From positions 52,977,008 to 53,041,007 of the forward strand of contig NC_135718.1 of assembly GCF_964656455.1 (NCBI RefSeq): a stretch of DNA of 64,000 nucleotides. Reading direction: 5' to 3'. The position numbers were made by a program, and so were the translations under genes. Of this stretch, positions 32,930 to 43,870 are shown one piece after another. The notes under the pieces are model-generated. The model searched no databases, had not been told where the DNA came from, and saw only the letters and a list, made by a program, of their open reading frames with translations. Source of the DNA: Halichoerus grypus. Lineage: Eukaryota > Chordata > Mammalia > Carnivora > Phocidae. Position 1 is the first letter of the stretch, and the number at the start of each line of letters is the position of its first letter.

Positions 32930-33237
32930 AAATTGATACACCTACACAAGAATTTCGCCCATTAGATTAAACTCACAACTGTTTATAGCAAGTACAAATA
33001 ATTTCTTAAAAAACTATATAGATCAATAGGGTGGCCTACAATTAGAATACATACTTTAATTTAAAAATTAATATTAATGCACATTTACATGTAAATTATT
33101 GAATGGTTTTAGGGTCTTAATGAGCAATCAGAATTTCTCCTGTGTTTTTGGTCTTAGAAGTTACATTTATCCACTATGTAACTGCTGTTCTCTCATTTGG
33201 GGATGCTGTGATTATGTACATCAGAACTTTCCTTCTA

Positions 33238-33420
33238 GGGAAGCCTGGGTAGCTCAGTCAATTAAGCGTCTGCCTTCGGCTCGGGTCATGATCCCAGGGT
33301 TCTGGGATCGAGCCCCACATTGGGCTCCCTGCTCAGTGGGGAGCCTGCTTCTCCCTCTCTCTGCAGCTCCCTCTGCTTGTTCTCTCTCTCTGTCAAATAA
33401 ATAAAATCTTAAAAAAAAAA
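33238..33420 (+). repeat. Can-SINE
   Basis: Degenerate head (GGGAAGCCTGGGTAGCTCAG) and intact tail. No TSD visible. Confidence 0.92.
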
Positions 33421-33564
33421 GTGGCAGCCTACTTATTTTGCCTTTTGACTGAGAATTTTGTTTTTAAATCCTGGAATATGTTGTTTCTTCAGTTCTCTTT
33501 CTGTACTATTGTGCAAATTATGTCTCATAAATAACAATTTAGACACCAATCTAAGTGCTTTTTT

Positions 33565-33759
33565 TTTCTTTTTTAAGATTTTATTTATTTATTTGACAGA
33601 GACACAGCGAGAGAGGGAACACAAGCAGGGGGAGTGTGAGAGGGAGAAGCAGGCTTCCCACTGAGCAGGGAGCCCAATGTGGGGCTCAAACCCAGGACCC
33701 TGGGATCATGACCTGAGCCAAAGGCACACGCTTCACAACTGAGCCACTCAGTGCCCCTG
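33565..33759 (-). repeat. Type A Can-SINE
   Basis: Flanks CTAAGTGCTTTTTT (33,551-33,564) and CTGAGTGCTTTTTT (33,760-33,773). It faces the + SINE at 33.2 kb. Confidence 0.94.
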
Positions 33760-33936
33760 CTGAGTGCTTTTTTAAAAAAGTTACCACATCTGAAGAAATT
33801 CTGAGAGAAGAGAGAAAATAGATAGGAGGAAATTATCAAAGAAATAAATCAAGACGTTTTCTTAGAACCAAAGGACTGAAGTCCTCTGATAAAGGACCTA
33901 TTGAATGGCCAGAAAATTCAATTTTAAAATTTAAAT

Positions 33937-34351
33937 GGGGTGCTTGTGTGGGCTCAGTCAGTTGAGTGTCTGACTCTTGATTTTGGCTCAGGTCATGATC
34001 TCAGGATTGTGAGATTGAGCCCTGCATCAGGCTCTGTGCTCAGCATGGAGTCTGCTTGAGATTCTCTCTCTCCCTCTCCCTCTGCCCCTCCCCCCGCTCA
34101 TGTCCTCTCTCTCTCAAATAAATAAATAAAATCTTTATTTTTTTAAAGATTTTGTTTATTTATTTGACAGAGAGAGATACACAGCGAGAGAGAGAACACA
34201 AGCAGAGGGAGTGGGAGAGGGAGAAGCAGGCTTCCTGCAGAGCAGGGAGCCCAATGCAGGGCTCGATCCCAGGACCCTGGGATCATGACCTGAGCCGAAG
34301 GCAGATGCTTAACGACTGAGCCACCCAGGCGCCACCAATAAATAAAATCTT
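33937..34351 (+). repeat. Type C Can-SINE, tail split by another SINE
   Basis: The body is 33,937-34,136, with TGACTCTTGATTTTGGCTC and a GAGATTCTCTCTC core. Its AATAAATAAAATCTTT tail was duplicated by the insertion at 34,137-34,336. Confidence 0.92.
34137..34336 (-). repeat. Type A Can-SINE inside SINE tail
   Basis: TSD AATAAATAAAATCTTT, the host SINE tail, at 34,121-34,136 and 34,337-34,352. The two elements are head to head and can pair. Confidence 0.94.
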
Positions 34352-34357
34352 TTAAGA

Positions 34358-34461
34358 AAAGATTTTATTTTTAAGTAATCTCTACACCAAACATGGAGCT
34401 TGAACTCACAACCTTGAGATTAAGAGTCCCGTGCTCCACTGATTGAGCCAGCCAGGCACCC
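34358..34461 (-). repeat. Type D Can-SINE
   Basis: Short form GTAATCTCTACACC..GAACTCACAACC, ending CAGCCAGGCACCC. It directly follows the nested pair. Confidence 0.85.
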
Positions 34462-34638
34462 TGGAAAATTATTTCTAATCTAGAGTTTTATACCTAGCCA
34501 TACTATCAATTAAGCATACAGCTGGACTAAAGACAATTTCAGACATATAAAATCCCAGAAACTTTGCATTCTTAGGAGGCTGCCACCAAAAAGAAAGAAT
34601 AAACTAAGAAAAAAGAAACACTATTGAAAAGAGGGAGA

Positions 34639-34842
34639 GGGGCGCCTGGGTGGCTCAGTCGTTAAGCGTCTGCCTTCGGCTCAGGTCATGGTCCCAGGGT
34701 CCTGGGATTGATCCCTGAATCGGGCTCCCTGCTCTGCAGGAAGCCTGCTTCTCCCAATCCCACTCCCCCTGCTTGTGTTCCCTCTCTCGCTATATCTCTC
34801 TCTGTCAAATAAATAAATAAAATCTAAAAAAAAAAAAAAAAA
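34639..34842 (+). repeat. Type A Can-SINE
   Basis: TSD GAAAAGAGGGAGA at 34,626-34,638 and 34,843-34,855. Confidence 0.95.
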
Positions 34843-35059
34843 GAAAAGAGGGAGAAGAGCAAGAAAGATAAAGGGTCTGGGTACTAGGGGATCTACCGTA
34901 GGAGAAAGGTGAAGATGATACCCAAATTGATAATGAAGGCAGGTTCATAGTTGACAGCTTACATAGGAAGACAAAAAAACAAATGATAGAAATGGGGAAG
35001 GGGAGGCTCCAAGAAGCACAAAAATTGGAAAGGATAGTTCTTCTGATGAGTTTGAACAT

Positions 35060-35760
35060 ATTAAGGGAAAATATATTCATTCATAATAAATATTTTAGTG
35101 ACCACCTTGAGCCACAAACAATATTCTCATTGAGCTTTCACTGTAGCATAGGGAGTAAGATAATAAACCTAATAAATAAATTCTATATTAGAAGGCAATA
35201 ATATCTATGAAAAAAGAAAAAGTAAAGCTGGATAAGGAGGATTGAAATTGCTATAGGTGGGGGGAGGAGGGTGTGTATTACAATTTAAAATAGGATAGAG
35301 AGGATAGACCTCACTGTAAAGTGACATTTCAGCCAAGACCTGAAGGGAATTAGGAAATTAGTCATATGGCTATCTGGCAGAAGAACTTTCCAGGCAGAGA
35401 GAACTACCAGAGGGGGTGGAGAAATGTGAGAGGGGTAGATGCCAGAGCAGCAGTAGGAAATGAGGTCAGAGGTATAGGGTGAAGGATATGTCATGTAGGG
35501 CCTTGTAGATCACTGGAATAACTGACGTTTTTTCCAGGGAAATGGAAATCCATCGTAGGAGTGGAATGGCTTATGTTTTAAAAGGATCATTCTGGCTGCC
35601 TGTGTGAGAAAAGACTCTGCAGATAAGGGTGGGAACAGGGAGATAATAAGGAGACAAATGGATTGCCTAAGGAGGCAATTATTCCAATAATTTGGACAAG
35701 AAATGTTGGTAGCACAAACTACAGTGGTCCATCTGTTGAAGGGCTTAAAGAAGAATTAGT
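35060..35760 (-). repeat. Ancient L2-associated repeat
   Basis: ATTCATTCATAATAAATATTTTAGTG opens the block. Familiar mammalian-repeat wording follows: AAGTGACATTTCAGCCAAGACCTGAAGG, TTCCAGGCAGAGAGAAC, TAGGGCCTTGTAGATCACTGG and TTTTAAAAGGATCATTCTGGCTGCC. I place it with L2 on the reverse strand, but the exact family is uncertain. Confidence 0.6.
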
Positions 35761-35765
35761 GACAG

Positions 35766-36151
35766 TGTTGCAGGCTTTTTCCTCTCTCCGGTACCCACGG
35801 TTCTTGGTCACACCACTTTGAAGAATGAAGAGGTAGACCAGACAGAGTGGTGGGCAGCAAAGCAAGGTTTATTGAGCGATAGTACAAAGTTCTCAAAGAG
35901 GGTGGGGACCTAAGAGGGTTGCCCCCAGAGATTCTAAGCCTAGGGGTTTTTATGGGCTTGTTGGCGCACTGTTTTAACCTGATTAACACTCCCTGCACCT
36001 GTCACCCAATCAGGTTTTTGTCACCTATCTATCATATGGGAAGGGGTGGAGGGCTCCTTCCAGGTCTGTGTAAAATCCTTTTAAGGGTGGTTTCCTCTTA
36101 GGGCAGGGGGGCTCCTTATCCCTGCCTGCCTGCCTTCCAATTAGCTCATCA
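35766..36151 (-). mobile_element. ERV solo LTR, copy 2 (intact, 386 bp)
   Basis: Same LTR as at 7.8 kb without the SINE. On the reverse strand it starts TGATGAGCTAATTGG and ends GCCTGCAACA, with CATAAAAACC (about 35,945) and CAATAAACC (about 35,869). A 4 bp TSD ACAG lies at 35,762-35,765 and 36,152-36,155, which supports a class I ERV. No internal region. Confidence 0.9.
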
Positions 36152-36176
36152 ACAGTCACATAAAAACCTAAGCATG

Positions 36177-36360
36177 GACGCCTGGGTGGCTCAGTTGGTT
36201 AAGTGTCTGCCTTCAGCTCAGGTCCTAATCCCAGGGTCCTGGCTCAGCGGGGAGCCTGATTCTCCCTCTGCCTGCCACTCCCCCTGCTCGTGCTCTCTCT
36301 CTCTTTCAATCTCTCTCTGACAAATAAATAAACAAAATCTTTAAAAAAAAAAACAAAAAA
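36177..36360 (+). repeat. Type B Can-SINE with internal deletion
   Basis: About 30 bp between the B-box and CT region are missing (CAGGGTCCTGGCTCAGCGGG). No clear TSD. Confidence 0.92.
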
Positions 36361-36753
36361 TTAAACAAAATTAAGAAATGAGCCAAGCATTAACTATGGG
36401 AAAAACAGAAATGGTATTGGTACTTTAAGAAAGGAACAGTAATTATAGTAGTCCTTATGACTCAGTTGTGAACAATGTTTCTGTAGTCATAATCACCTAA
36501 ACCCAAAATGTTAATTTAACCAGCTATTACCATATGGTTATACTGGAAAGGTATGTGGTGAGAGTATGGCTAGTTTCCCTAACAATGAGTCACTACATAT
36601 CACATAAAAAAAAAAAAAAAAATCAACCCATTAGGAAAATGTGTGAAGGCTAAAAACAGACAATTCAAAGAAAAAAAAGGACAACTGGGTCTTAAACTTA
36701 TGAAAAGTTCAACTTCCCTCAAATAAAAGGAAGGAAAATTAAAACTACACTGA

Positions 36754-36933
36754 GGGGCGCCTGGGTGGCTCAGTCGTTAAGCGTCTGCCTTCGGCTCGGG
36801 TCATGATCCCAGAGTCCTGGGATCCCTGCTCTGTAGGAAGCCTGCTTCTCCCTCTCCCACTCTCCCTGCTTGTGTTCCCTCTCTTGCTATCTCTCTCTCT
36901 GTCAAATAAATAAATAAATAAATTAATTAAAAA
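36754..36933 (+). repeat. Type A Can-SINE, shortened
   Basis: AATTAAAACTACACTGAG (ends 36,753) recurs after the tail as AATTAAACTACACTGAG. A piece after GGGATC is missing. Confidence 0.94.
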
Positions 36934-37117
36934 AATTAAACTACACTGAGGTATCATGTTTCACTGAATTAGATTGGTAAAGATCCAGAAGTTTGATTAA
37001 CACTCCATGTTGGAGAGAATATGAGTAAATAGGCATTCTCAAACATTCTTAATGGGAATATAAATTGGTATGGCAATTTGGCAAAAGCGATCAAAGTCAC
37101 AAAATGTAGATACCTTT

Positions 37118-37552
37118 TTGGGTTGGATATGGAGGTGGGACACCCAGGTATCCTCCTTCAGGGAAGTTCTTGCTGTCTCAGCTGCTAGAAGTTCTGCAGC
37201 AGACAATCTTCAACTGGCAGCCCCTTCAAGTTTTGCCTCAGCTGCAAAGAGTAGCCTCACCCAGCGTCATGCCTTTAAGGGTCAGCCCACATCTGGTGTC
37301 TGATGGAGGAGGGGTATAAAGGCCAAGCCATAGCCCCCCAACGCAGGTTGATTCTGATAGGTCATCAGCTCCACAGCTTCCCTATGGGGTGGCTGAAGCT
37401 GTTTCAGGTGCCTCAAAGCTCAACTTCTTCTGCCTGATCCCACTTTCTCCTTCTTCCTTCCACAGCTGTTAAACCCAAGGTTACTCACTAATAAACATCC
37501 TGCATTCTAAAGGTCTGTCCCAGAGTCCGCTTCCCAGAGAACCTAACTTGTG
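37118..37552 (+). repeat. ERVL-type LTR inserted in L1
   Basis: It begins near GGTTGGATATGGAGGTGGG. It has GGGGTATAAAGGCC (TATA-like, 37,311-37,324) and CACTAATAAACATCC (polyadenylation signal, about 37,487), and ends CAGAGTCCGCTTCCCAGAGAACCTAAC. The L1 sequence on both sides is continuous, with CTTTT as a possible short TSD. Confidence 0.75.
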
Positions 37553-38290
37553 AAACTTTTGACCCACAACTCCATTTCTAGGCATTTATTCCACAGATCA
37601 CTTACACCTAGTCAAAAATTGTATATTCAAAGTTATTCATAGCAGATTATTTGGAAGAGCAAAAACTGGAAACACTCTGAATATCTGATTAAATAAATCA
37701 AGTGACTGCTTAAATAAAGGCATATCTATATTGTGGAATACTACACAGCTATGTAATAAACTGAGGAAGCCCTTTATTTAATGATGCAAAAAGATCTTCA
37801 AAACATATGTGTGTTTATATGTGTCTATTTGTATATGCAAGAAGGATGCATAAAAACTAATGTCATTTGTTGCCTTTGAGTAGATTTGGGTGTCTCAGGG
37901 ACAGAGGTAGAAGGAAGATTTTTCATAGTGTACACCTTTGTACTTTTTGAATTTTAAATCATGTGAATGGGTTACATAATTATTAGAAAAAATGTTCACT
38001 AGGTGAATTATTTGTCTTAAAACTACATATAGAAAACTACATATGCACAGCTTTGAGAAAATAAAAATTAAATTTAAAAAGACCTGTTACATAAGAAATA
38101 AAGGAACAAATTGTGCAGAATGATTTCCATTTTAGGACAAACTGTCTACATATACAGATACACACACTGATATAAACATGGAAAAGGGTCTAGAAGGAAT
38201 AAAAAATGTAATAGTTGTTAATTCTCAATTGTTTGAATTTAAGGGAATGTATATCTTTGTATCTAAAACATAATTTTTAAAAATTATGAG

Positions 38291-38766
38291 ACAACCTAAA
38301 ACTAAAAAATAGGGAAAAAACCCTGACTTACCAATTATTTTAGAGGAATCTTTAGATGATGCTTATAGAAGGTTGAAAAACTAGTAATTTGAGGAAAATG
38401 CAACAAGTGTACTACCTTTGCTTTGCCTTGTTTAACGTGGATTCAACTTTATAATTGGCTGAATTAGTCCATTTCTTAAAACATCTAGAATAAAATTTGA
38501 GTTGCAAATATAAAAAGTTCCTGCAACTGGGATTAGGAAATTTTTTGGCCTTTTATAAATTCAGGTGCTTTTCTCCTTATTGGCTGTATATAATCAACTA
38601 AAATTATAAAATATAACTACCACTTGACTCTAATAATAATAGTGGAAATAGAAGGACTAAAACCAGTGGAAAGATTCATGATGAATGTTCTAGTCCATTT
38701 TGGAACAAAGTCTGAGACAGAGAGAGAGAGAGATTGGAGAGCCCTTAACTGTTTGCTTTTAAAACA
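38291..38766. other. Unassigned AT-rich stretch
   Basis: Nothing recognised, except a short (GA)n at about 38,717-38,732. Confidence 0.35.
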
Positions 38767-38779
38767 CAATTTAAACATA

Positions 38780-39016
38780 GGGGGGCTTGGGTGACTCAGG
38801 TAAGTGTCCTGACTCTTGGTTTCAGCTCAGGTCATGATCTCAGGGTCATGGGATTGAGCCCTGTGTGGGGCTCTGCGCTCAGTGTGGAATCTGCTGGAGA
38901 TTTTCTCCTTCTCCCTCTGCCCCTTCTCTTCTTTGTATTTATCATGGGCATTCTCTTTTTAGGAATACTCAGAATGAATGAATAAATAAATAAATAAAAT
39001 CCTAAATTAAAAAAAC
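38780..39016 (+). repeat. Type C Can-SINE
   Basis: TSD CAATTTAAACATA at 38,767-38,779 and 39,017-39,029. The tail is a (TAAA)n run. Confidence 0.94.
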
Positions 39017-40012
39017 CAATTTAAACATACAGAAAAACTGCAAGAATAGGACAGAGAACTCCTGAATACAATTTATTCAAATTCACCAATTCACATTTTG
39101 CTGCATTTGCTTTATCATTTTCTTTCTAGGTTTTTGGCTTTATTTTTTCCAAACCATTTGAGAATAGATTGCATACAGCATGCCCCTTTAACTCTTCATA
39201 CATTAGTATATATTTACTAGGAAAAAGGATACTCTTTTATATAATTATCACACGGTTATCAAATATGGAAGCTACTTTAATCTATGGTCCCTATTCCTAT
39301 TTTGTCCATTGTTCCAATAAATCTTTTCTAGCATTTCCCTGCAACTGGTACAAGTTCTAGTTTAGGATCATGTATTAACTTCAGTAGTCAAGTCTTTATT
39401 CCCTTGTAACATGGAACAGTTAGTTCCTCAGCCTTTTTTTTTTTTCATGATGGTTATTTCATAGAATGTTCCTAGTATGGGTTTGGTTGATGTTTCCTCA
39501 TGATTAGATTCAAGTGATAAGTCCTTCTCAGGGTATCACATCAGGAGGCACATGATCACTGATGAAAGTGTTGCCTAGTTTCTCTACTGTATAGTTACTA
39601 TTTTTCATTCCCAACAAATACCCAGTATGTGGGGAGATACTCTGAAAACATAAAGATATGCTGCTTCTCATCAAGCTTTCCCCCTGGATTTAGAATCCAT
39701 TGATGATGTTTCCCCAAAACAATCATTTCTGATAGTTGCAGAGTGGCAAATTTTCCAACTCCACCACTCTCTCTGTATTTACCATGACATTTTCTTTTTA
39801 GGAACATCTTTCCTCTTTCCCCCACTTCTCTTGCTCTCATTAGTATAGACTCATGGATTTGTATTTTATTCAATGGATCATAATTCATCATTGTTCTTAT
39901 TTTGATATTTGAGTTATCCCAGATTTGACCAAGGAGAGGCCCTTTAAACTAACTCCTGTTGACATGCCCCCATTTTATTTTCTGAGCATTCCTTATTTCT
40001 GGATTCCTCATT
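39017..40012 (-). repeat. L1 (L1ME-like) 3' UTR
   Basis: TTTAAACATACAGAAAAACTGC, CACATTTTGCTGCATTTGC, GGTTTGGTTGATGTTTCCTCATGATTAGATTC, GTATCACATCAGGAGGCACATGATC and GTGGGGAGATACTCTG follow reverse L1 3' UTR order. Confidence 0.75.
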
Positions 40013-40013
40013 T

Positions 40014-40235
40014 CTTTTCTTTTCTTTTTTTTAGATTTTATTTATTTATTTGAGAGAGAGAGGGTGAGTGTGAGAGAGAGAGAGAGAAAGCACAAGCTGG
40101 GGGAGGGGCAGAGGAAGAGGGAGGAGCAGATTCCCCACTGAGCAGGGAACCTGATGTGGGACTCGATCCCAGGACCCTGGGATCATGACCTGAGCCAAAG
40201 GCAGATGCTTAACCAACTGAGCCACCCAGGCGCCC
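40014..40235 (-). repeat. Type B Can-SINE
   Basis: TSD CTGGATTCCTCATTT at 39,999-40,013 and 40,236-40,250. Confidence 0.95.
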
Positions 40236-40250
40236 CTGGATTCCTCATTT

Positions 40251-41064
40251 GTTGTACCTTCCTGCCCTAGCCCTGAAATCAGCTGTTTCTCTCAGAAGCG
40301 CTGGTTACTTTTCATGGGGACAGGTATTTAGAAATCAAGATCTGGGCAGGGAAACTTTAATTTTGAAGTTAGTTTCGACCATAAAATCAAAAGGAATATA
40401 TGTGGATTTTTACAAATCGTCATATTTATGGCTGATTTAGCTATTTCCTTTTTTCCCTTTGTGGTAAGAAAAAAAGAAACTTTAGCTTGTTTTTTTGGAT
40501 TTTTCTTATTTACTTGAATTTAATTAATTCTGGCTACAATTATTAGCAACAGCAACTGTGGATCTTAAGTCTCTAGATAACTATCAAATATAATGTATCA
40601 TCAAAATAAATTTGTGATGGAGGATTGCTTAAGTTTTGAAATACTATAACATAATCTGTGGAACCCTGAAGATAAGTATAATGAAACATGGAACATCTCA
40701 CTGAATTTATTTTAAAGAAATTGAATCAAAGCTCTATAAAATAACACTTTCTGCAGTCAGATGCTTGTTGCAAAAGATGTTTTGCTTTTTACAGTGGTGT
40801 GATATGTTGAAAACTGCTGTGGTAATATCTCACATTATTATTTTTATGTGATAAAGGCAAATGAAATATTAAATGTTTGAAATAAGTACATCAGTTTCTA
40901 TTTTAACTGAAATTAAATATGTACTCTGTCTCTTGATAACAGATTTTTTTCAACAATGACATACTTTTGAAATATTGAAGATGAAATAAAAAGATCATAT
41001 TTTATGTGTGATAGTACTAGGGGCAAAGACCAAATTCATTTGTTTGTTGCATATATTTCTCATT
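40251..41064. other. Unassigned AT-rich stretch
   Basis: About 0.8 kb without a named repeat or gene. Confidence 0.35.
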
Positions 41065-41430
41065 GCATTGGAATCACCTGGGTCACTTTTTAAAAATCCA
41101 AATTCCTGGGGCACCTGGGTGGCTCAGTTGTTAAGCGTCTGCCTTTGGCTCAGGTCATGATCCCAGGGTCCTGGGATCGAACCCCACATTGGGCTCCCTG
41201 CTCCGCAGAACACCTGCTTCTCCCTCCCCCACTCCGCCTGCTTGTGTTCCTGCTCTCGCTATCTCTCTCTCTGTCAAATAAATAAAATCTTAAAAAGAAA
41301 AAATCCAAATTCCTGAGCTCCACCCTGGTCCACTTAAACAGGATATCTCATGATCCAGGAATCTGTATTTTAAAAATCTTCACAGATAATTCTGAGACAT
41401 TTGATCATTAAGCTCATTTGGGAACTATTG
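41065..41430 (+). repeat. MER5-like element split by a SINE
   Basis: GCATTGGAATCACCTGGGTCAC, then after the SINE TCCAAATTCCTGAGCTCCACCC and CAGGAATCTGTATTTTAAAAATC, is MER5 order with decayed ends. Confidence 0.65.
41109..41298 (+). repeat. Type A Can-SINE
   Basis: TSD AAAAATCCAAATTCCTG at 41,092-41,108 and 41,299-41,315. Confidence 0.95.
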
Positions 41431-41486
41431 GACATGGCAAAAAAAATACATTTATATCAGGATGTAAGTCTCATTATATAAACAAG

Positions 41487-41585
41487 CTGCCCAAGGGCAG
41501 GAACTGTGCTTATAAATTTTTATAAGCCCAGCACCTATTCTGAGCCCTGCATATAGTAGGCATTTGATATATGCTTATGAAAAGA
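41487..41585 (+). repeat. L2 3'-end fragment
   Basis: CCCAAGGGCAGGAACTGTG, CCCAGCACCTATTC and GCATATAGTAGGCATTTGATATATGCTTATG follow the L2 terminus. Confidence 0.6.
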
Positions 41586-41933
41586 ATTTTGACTTCAAAT
41601 TTTATTGGAGTCTTAATACCTAGTTTGTGCATGGAATACAACCCACATTAGGGATATTCTGTATTCATGTGAGAGGAACTACTTTGCACAGCAGCCTGAA
41701 AGACAGTATTGGATTGGTGGACTGATTTCTAACGCAGAATAGCTGTGTTCAGTTATAACCCTGAATTCTAACGCACTCTATGCTTCTGAAAAATGAAGAA
41801 AGAATGCTTACATTTATGATTGGTCTAGTCTATACATTTCTCTGTCTTGTTCCCCTTTCCACTAAATGTTCTACTTGTTGCCAGTATGGCTAGACAAAAA
41901 GAAAATAGTAGCTAACATTTGTATGGTATAACA
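41586..41933. other. Unassigned stretch
   Basis: No gene or repeat recognised. Confidence 0.35.
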
Positions 41934-42115
41934 CAGTGGTTCTCAAAGAGTGGTCCAAGGAGTCTTGGGGTTCCTGAAACCCTTTCCGGTGATCCATAAG
42001 GTCAAGACTTTTTTCCTAGTAATAACAAGCTGTTATTTGCCTTTATCACTCTCATTCTCTGAGTGTACAGTGGAGTTTTCCAGAGGCTACATGATATGTG
42101 TATCAAAACAGATTA

Positions 42116-42308
42116 GGGGCACCTGTGTGGCTGAGTCAGCTAAGTGGCTGCCTTTAGCTCAGGTCATGATACCAGGGTCTTGGGATTGAGCCCCACCTTG
42201 GGCTCTCCACTGGGTGGGGAGTCTGCTTCTCCCTCTCCTCCCAGCTTGTGCTCTCTCTCATTCTCTCTGTCTTTCTCTCTCAAAAAAATAAAATCTTAAA
42301 AAAAAAAG
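42116..42308 (+). repeat. Type B Can-SINE
   Basis: TSD AAACAGATTA at 42,106-42,115 and 42,309-42,318. Confidence 0.94.
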
Positions 42309-42594
42309 AAACAGATTAATGCAGAAAAGATATGAAAATTAGCTGTCTTCTATAACCTGGACATTATAAAAATTTGCAGGAATGTAAAACCATGCTGCTC
42401 TTCTGTGTTTTTTGGAAAATGTAGTTATTATTCATAAAATGTTATTTATATCAGCATAGAATGGGTTATTTTTAATGACTGAATATTAATTCTAATTTCT
42501 AATATGTTGAGTTTTAATTTCTAACATGTTAAGTATTAGTAAGTACAATACACATAAACAAAAGTTGCTTGGGATCCTCAATAATTTTTAGGAG

Positions 42595-42785
42595 GGGCGC
42601 CTGGGTGGCTCAGTTGTTAAGCGTCTGCCTTCGACTCAGGTCATGGTCCCAGGGTCCTGGGATCGAGCCCCACATCGGGCTCCCTGCTTGGCGGGAAGCC
42701 TGCTTCTCCCTCTCCCACTCCCCCTGCTTGTGTTCCCTCTCTCACTGTGTCTCTCTCTGTCAAATAAATAAATCTTTTTAAAAAA
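42595..42785 (+). repeat. Type A Can-SINE
   Basis: TSD ATAATTTTTAGGAG at 42,581-42,594 and 42,786-42,799. Confidence 0.95.
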
Positions 42786-42917
42786 ATAATTTTTAGGAGA
42801 GTAAAAGGGTCTAAAAAGACCAAAAAGTTTGAGAGCCAGTGATTTATGTTTTTATATCTTATTTTGCTTTATATAGACAAATATTGCCTGAAATTAGATT
42901 AAATTACACCAACTCTT

Positions 42918-43114
42918 TTTTTTTTTTTTTAGATTTTATTTATTTGAGAAAGCGAGAATGAGAGAGAGAGAACACATGAGAAGGGGAAGGGTCAGAGGGA
43001 GAAGCAGACTCCCTGCTAAGCAGGGAGCCCGATGCGGGACTCGATCCCGGGACTCCAGGATCATGACCTGAGCCGAAGGCAGTCGCTTAACCAACTGAGC
43101 CACCCAGGTGCCCC
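42918..43114 (-). repeat. Type B Can-SINE
   Basis: TSD TAAATTACACCAACTCTT at 42,900-42,917 and 43,115-43,132. It faces the + SINE 130 bp to its left. Confidence 0.95.
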
Positions 43115-43319
43115 TAAATTACACCAACTCTTATTAATGGATTTTTGTTAAACATTTATGTAATGATGATTTAACTTCTCTTTTCCCTTGTTCTGAGAAA
43201 TGTTTGAGTTAGCTAGTACTTAACATTCTATGGGACCCCCAAGATGTTCCATAGTAATCTGTAACACAACTAGAACTTTCCATTATGAGATTTAATAGAC
43301 ATGCTGCCTGAGATTCTTT

Positions 43320-43540
43320 GTTTTCTTTTCTCTTTCTTTCTCTTTTCTTTTCTTTCTTTCAGATTTTATTTATTTATTTGAGAGAGAGAGCACAAGCAGA
43401 GGAGAGGGGCAGAGGGAGAGGGAGAAGCAGACTCCCCACTGAACAGGGAGCCCAATGCAGTGCTCGATCCCAAGAGCCTGGGATCATGACCTGAGCCAAA
43501 GGCAGACACTTAACTGACTGAGCCACCCAGATGATGCCCC
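43320..43540 (-). repeat. Type B Can-SINE with TTTCT-rich tail
   Basis: The poly-T tail has become a TTCTTTTC mixture at 43,320-43,361. A duplicated GATGATG lies just inside the head end. Confidence 0.9.
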
Positions 43541-43689
43541 TGGGGAAGGATTTCTATATCAGATTTTTCATTTAACAGTGAGCAGGCTCTAAATGGAGAG
43601 AGAAACGGAAAAGGTTATATTGATAGTCGAGAAGCAAATAAGCAAAGATCCCTAACCCCTGTGGCAGGTAGATCCAGAGGACAAGATTG
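43541..43689. other. Unassigned stretch
   Basis: Nothing recognised. Confidence 0.3.
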
Positions 43690-43870
43690 AAGAATACTGC
43701 TACAAGTCCAGACCTTGGTGTCCTTCAGATCAGAACTGTGTCCCACTTGCAGAATTTACTGCATTACTTAGAGTCTTAGCTTCCCCCTGTGCAATTGAAT
43801 ACAAACTATCCAGCCCACAGGGTAGTTGTAAATAAACATTGGGTTGTATGTAAAGTGCTAGCACAGTGGC
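43690..43870 (+). repeat. MIR-like fragment
   Basis: GCAGAATTTACTGCATTACTTAGAG, CACAGGGTAGTTGTAAATAAACATTGG and GTAAAGTGCTAGCACAGTGGC follow the forward MIR 3' half. Confidence 0.6.

Larger units (their letters stand above)
36600..38290 (+). mobile_element. L1 (L1M-type) 3' part, split by SINE and LTR
   Basis: The order of the ORF2 end and 3' UTR is kept: AGATTGGTAAAGATCCAGAAG, GGAATATAAATTGGTATGGCAATTTGGC, (LTR), GACCCACAACTCCATTTCTAGGCATTTATTCC, GTGGAATACTACACAGCTATG, TTTGTACTTTTTGAATTTT. The 3' end is near 37,990, with more L1-like sequence after it. Inactive. Confidence 0.75.
41934..42841. mobile_element. hAT-type DNA transposon relic with two SINEs
   Basis: Terminal inverted repeats match: CAGTGGTTCTCAAAGAGTGG at the left and TTTGAGAGCCAGTG (reverse CACTGGCTCTCAAA) at the right. 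The left end continues GGGGTTCCTGAAACCCTTTCCG. About 525 bp remain without the SINEs and their duplications. No transposase frame, so it is a non-autonomous, immobile copy. The 8 bp TSD is not clear. Confidence 0.78.
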
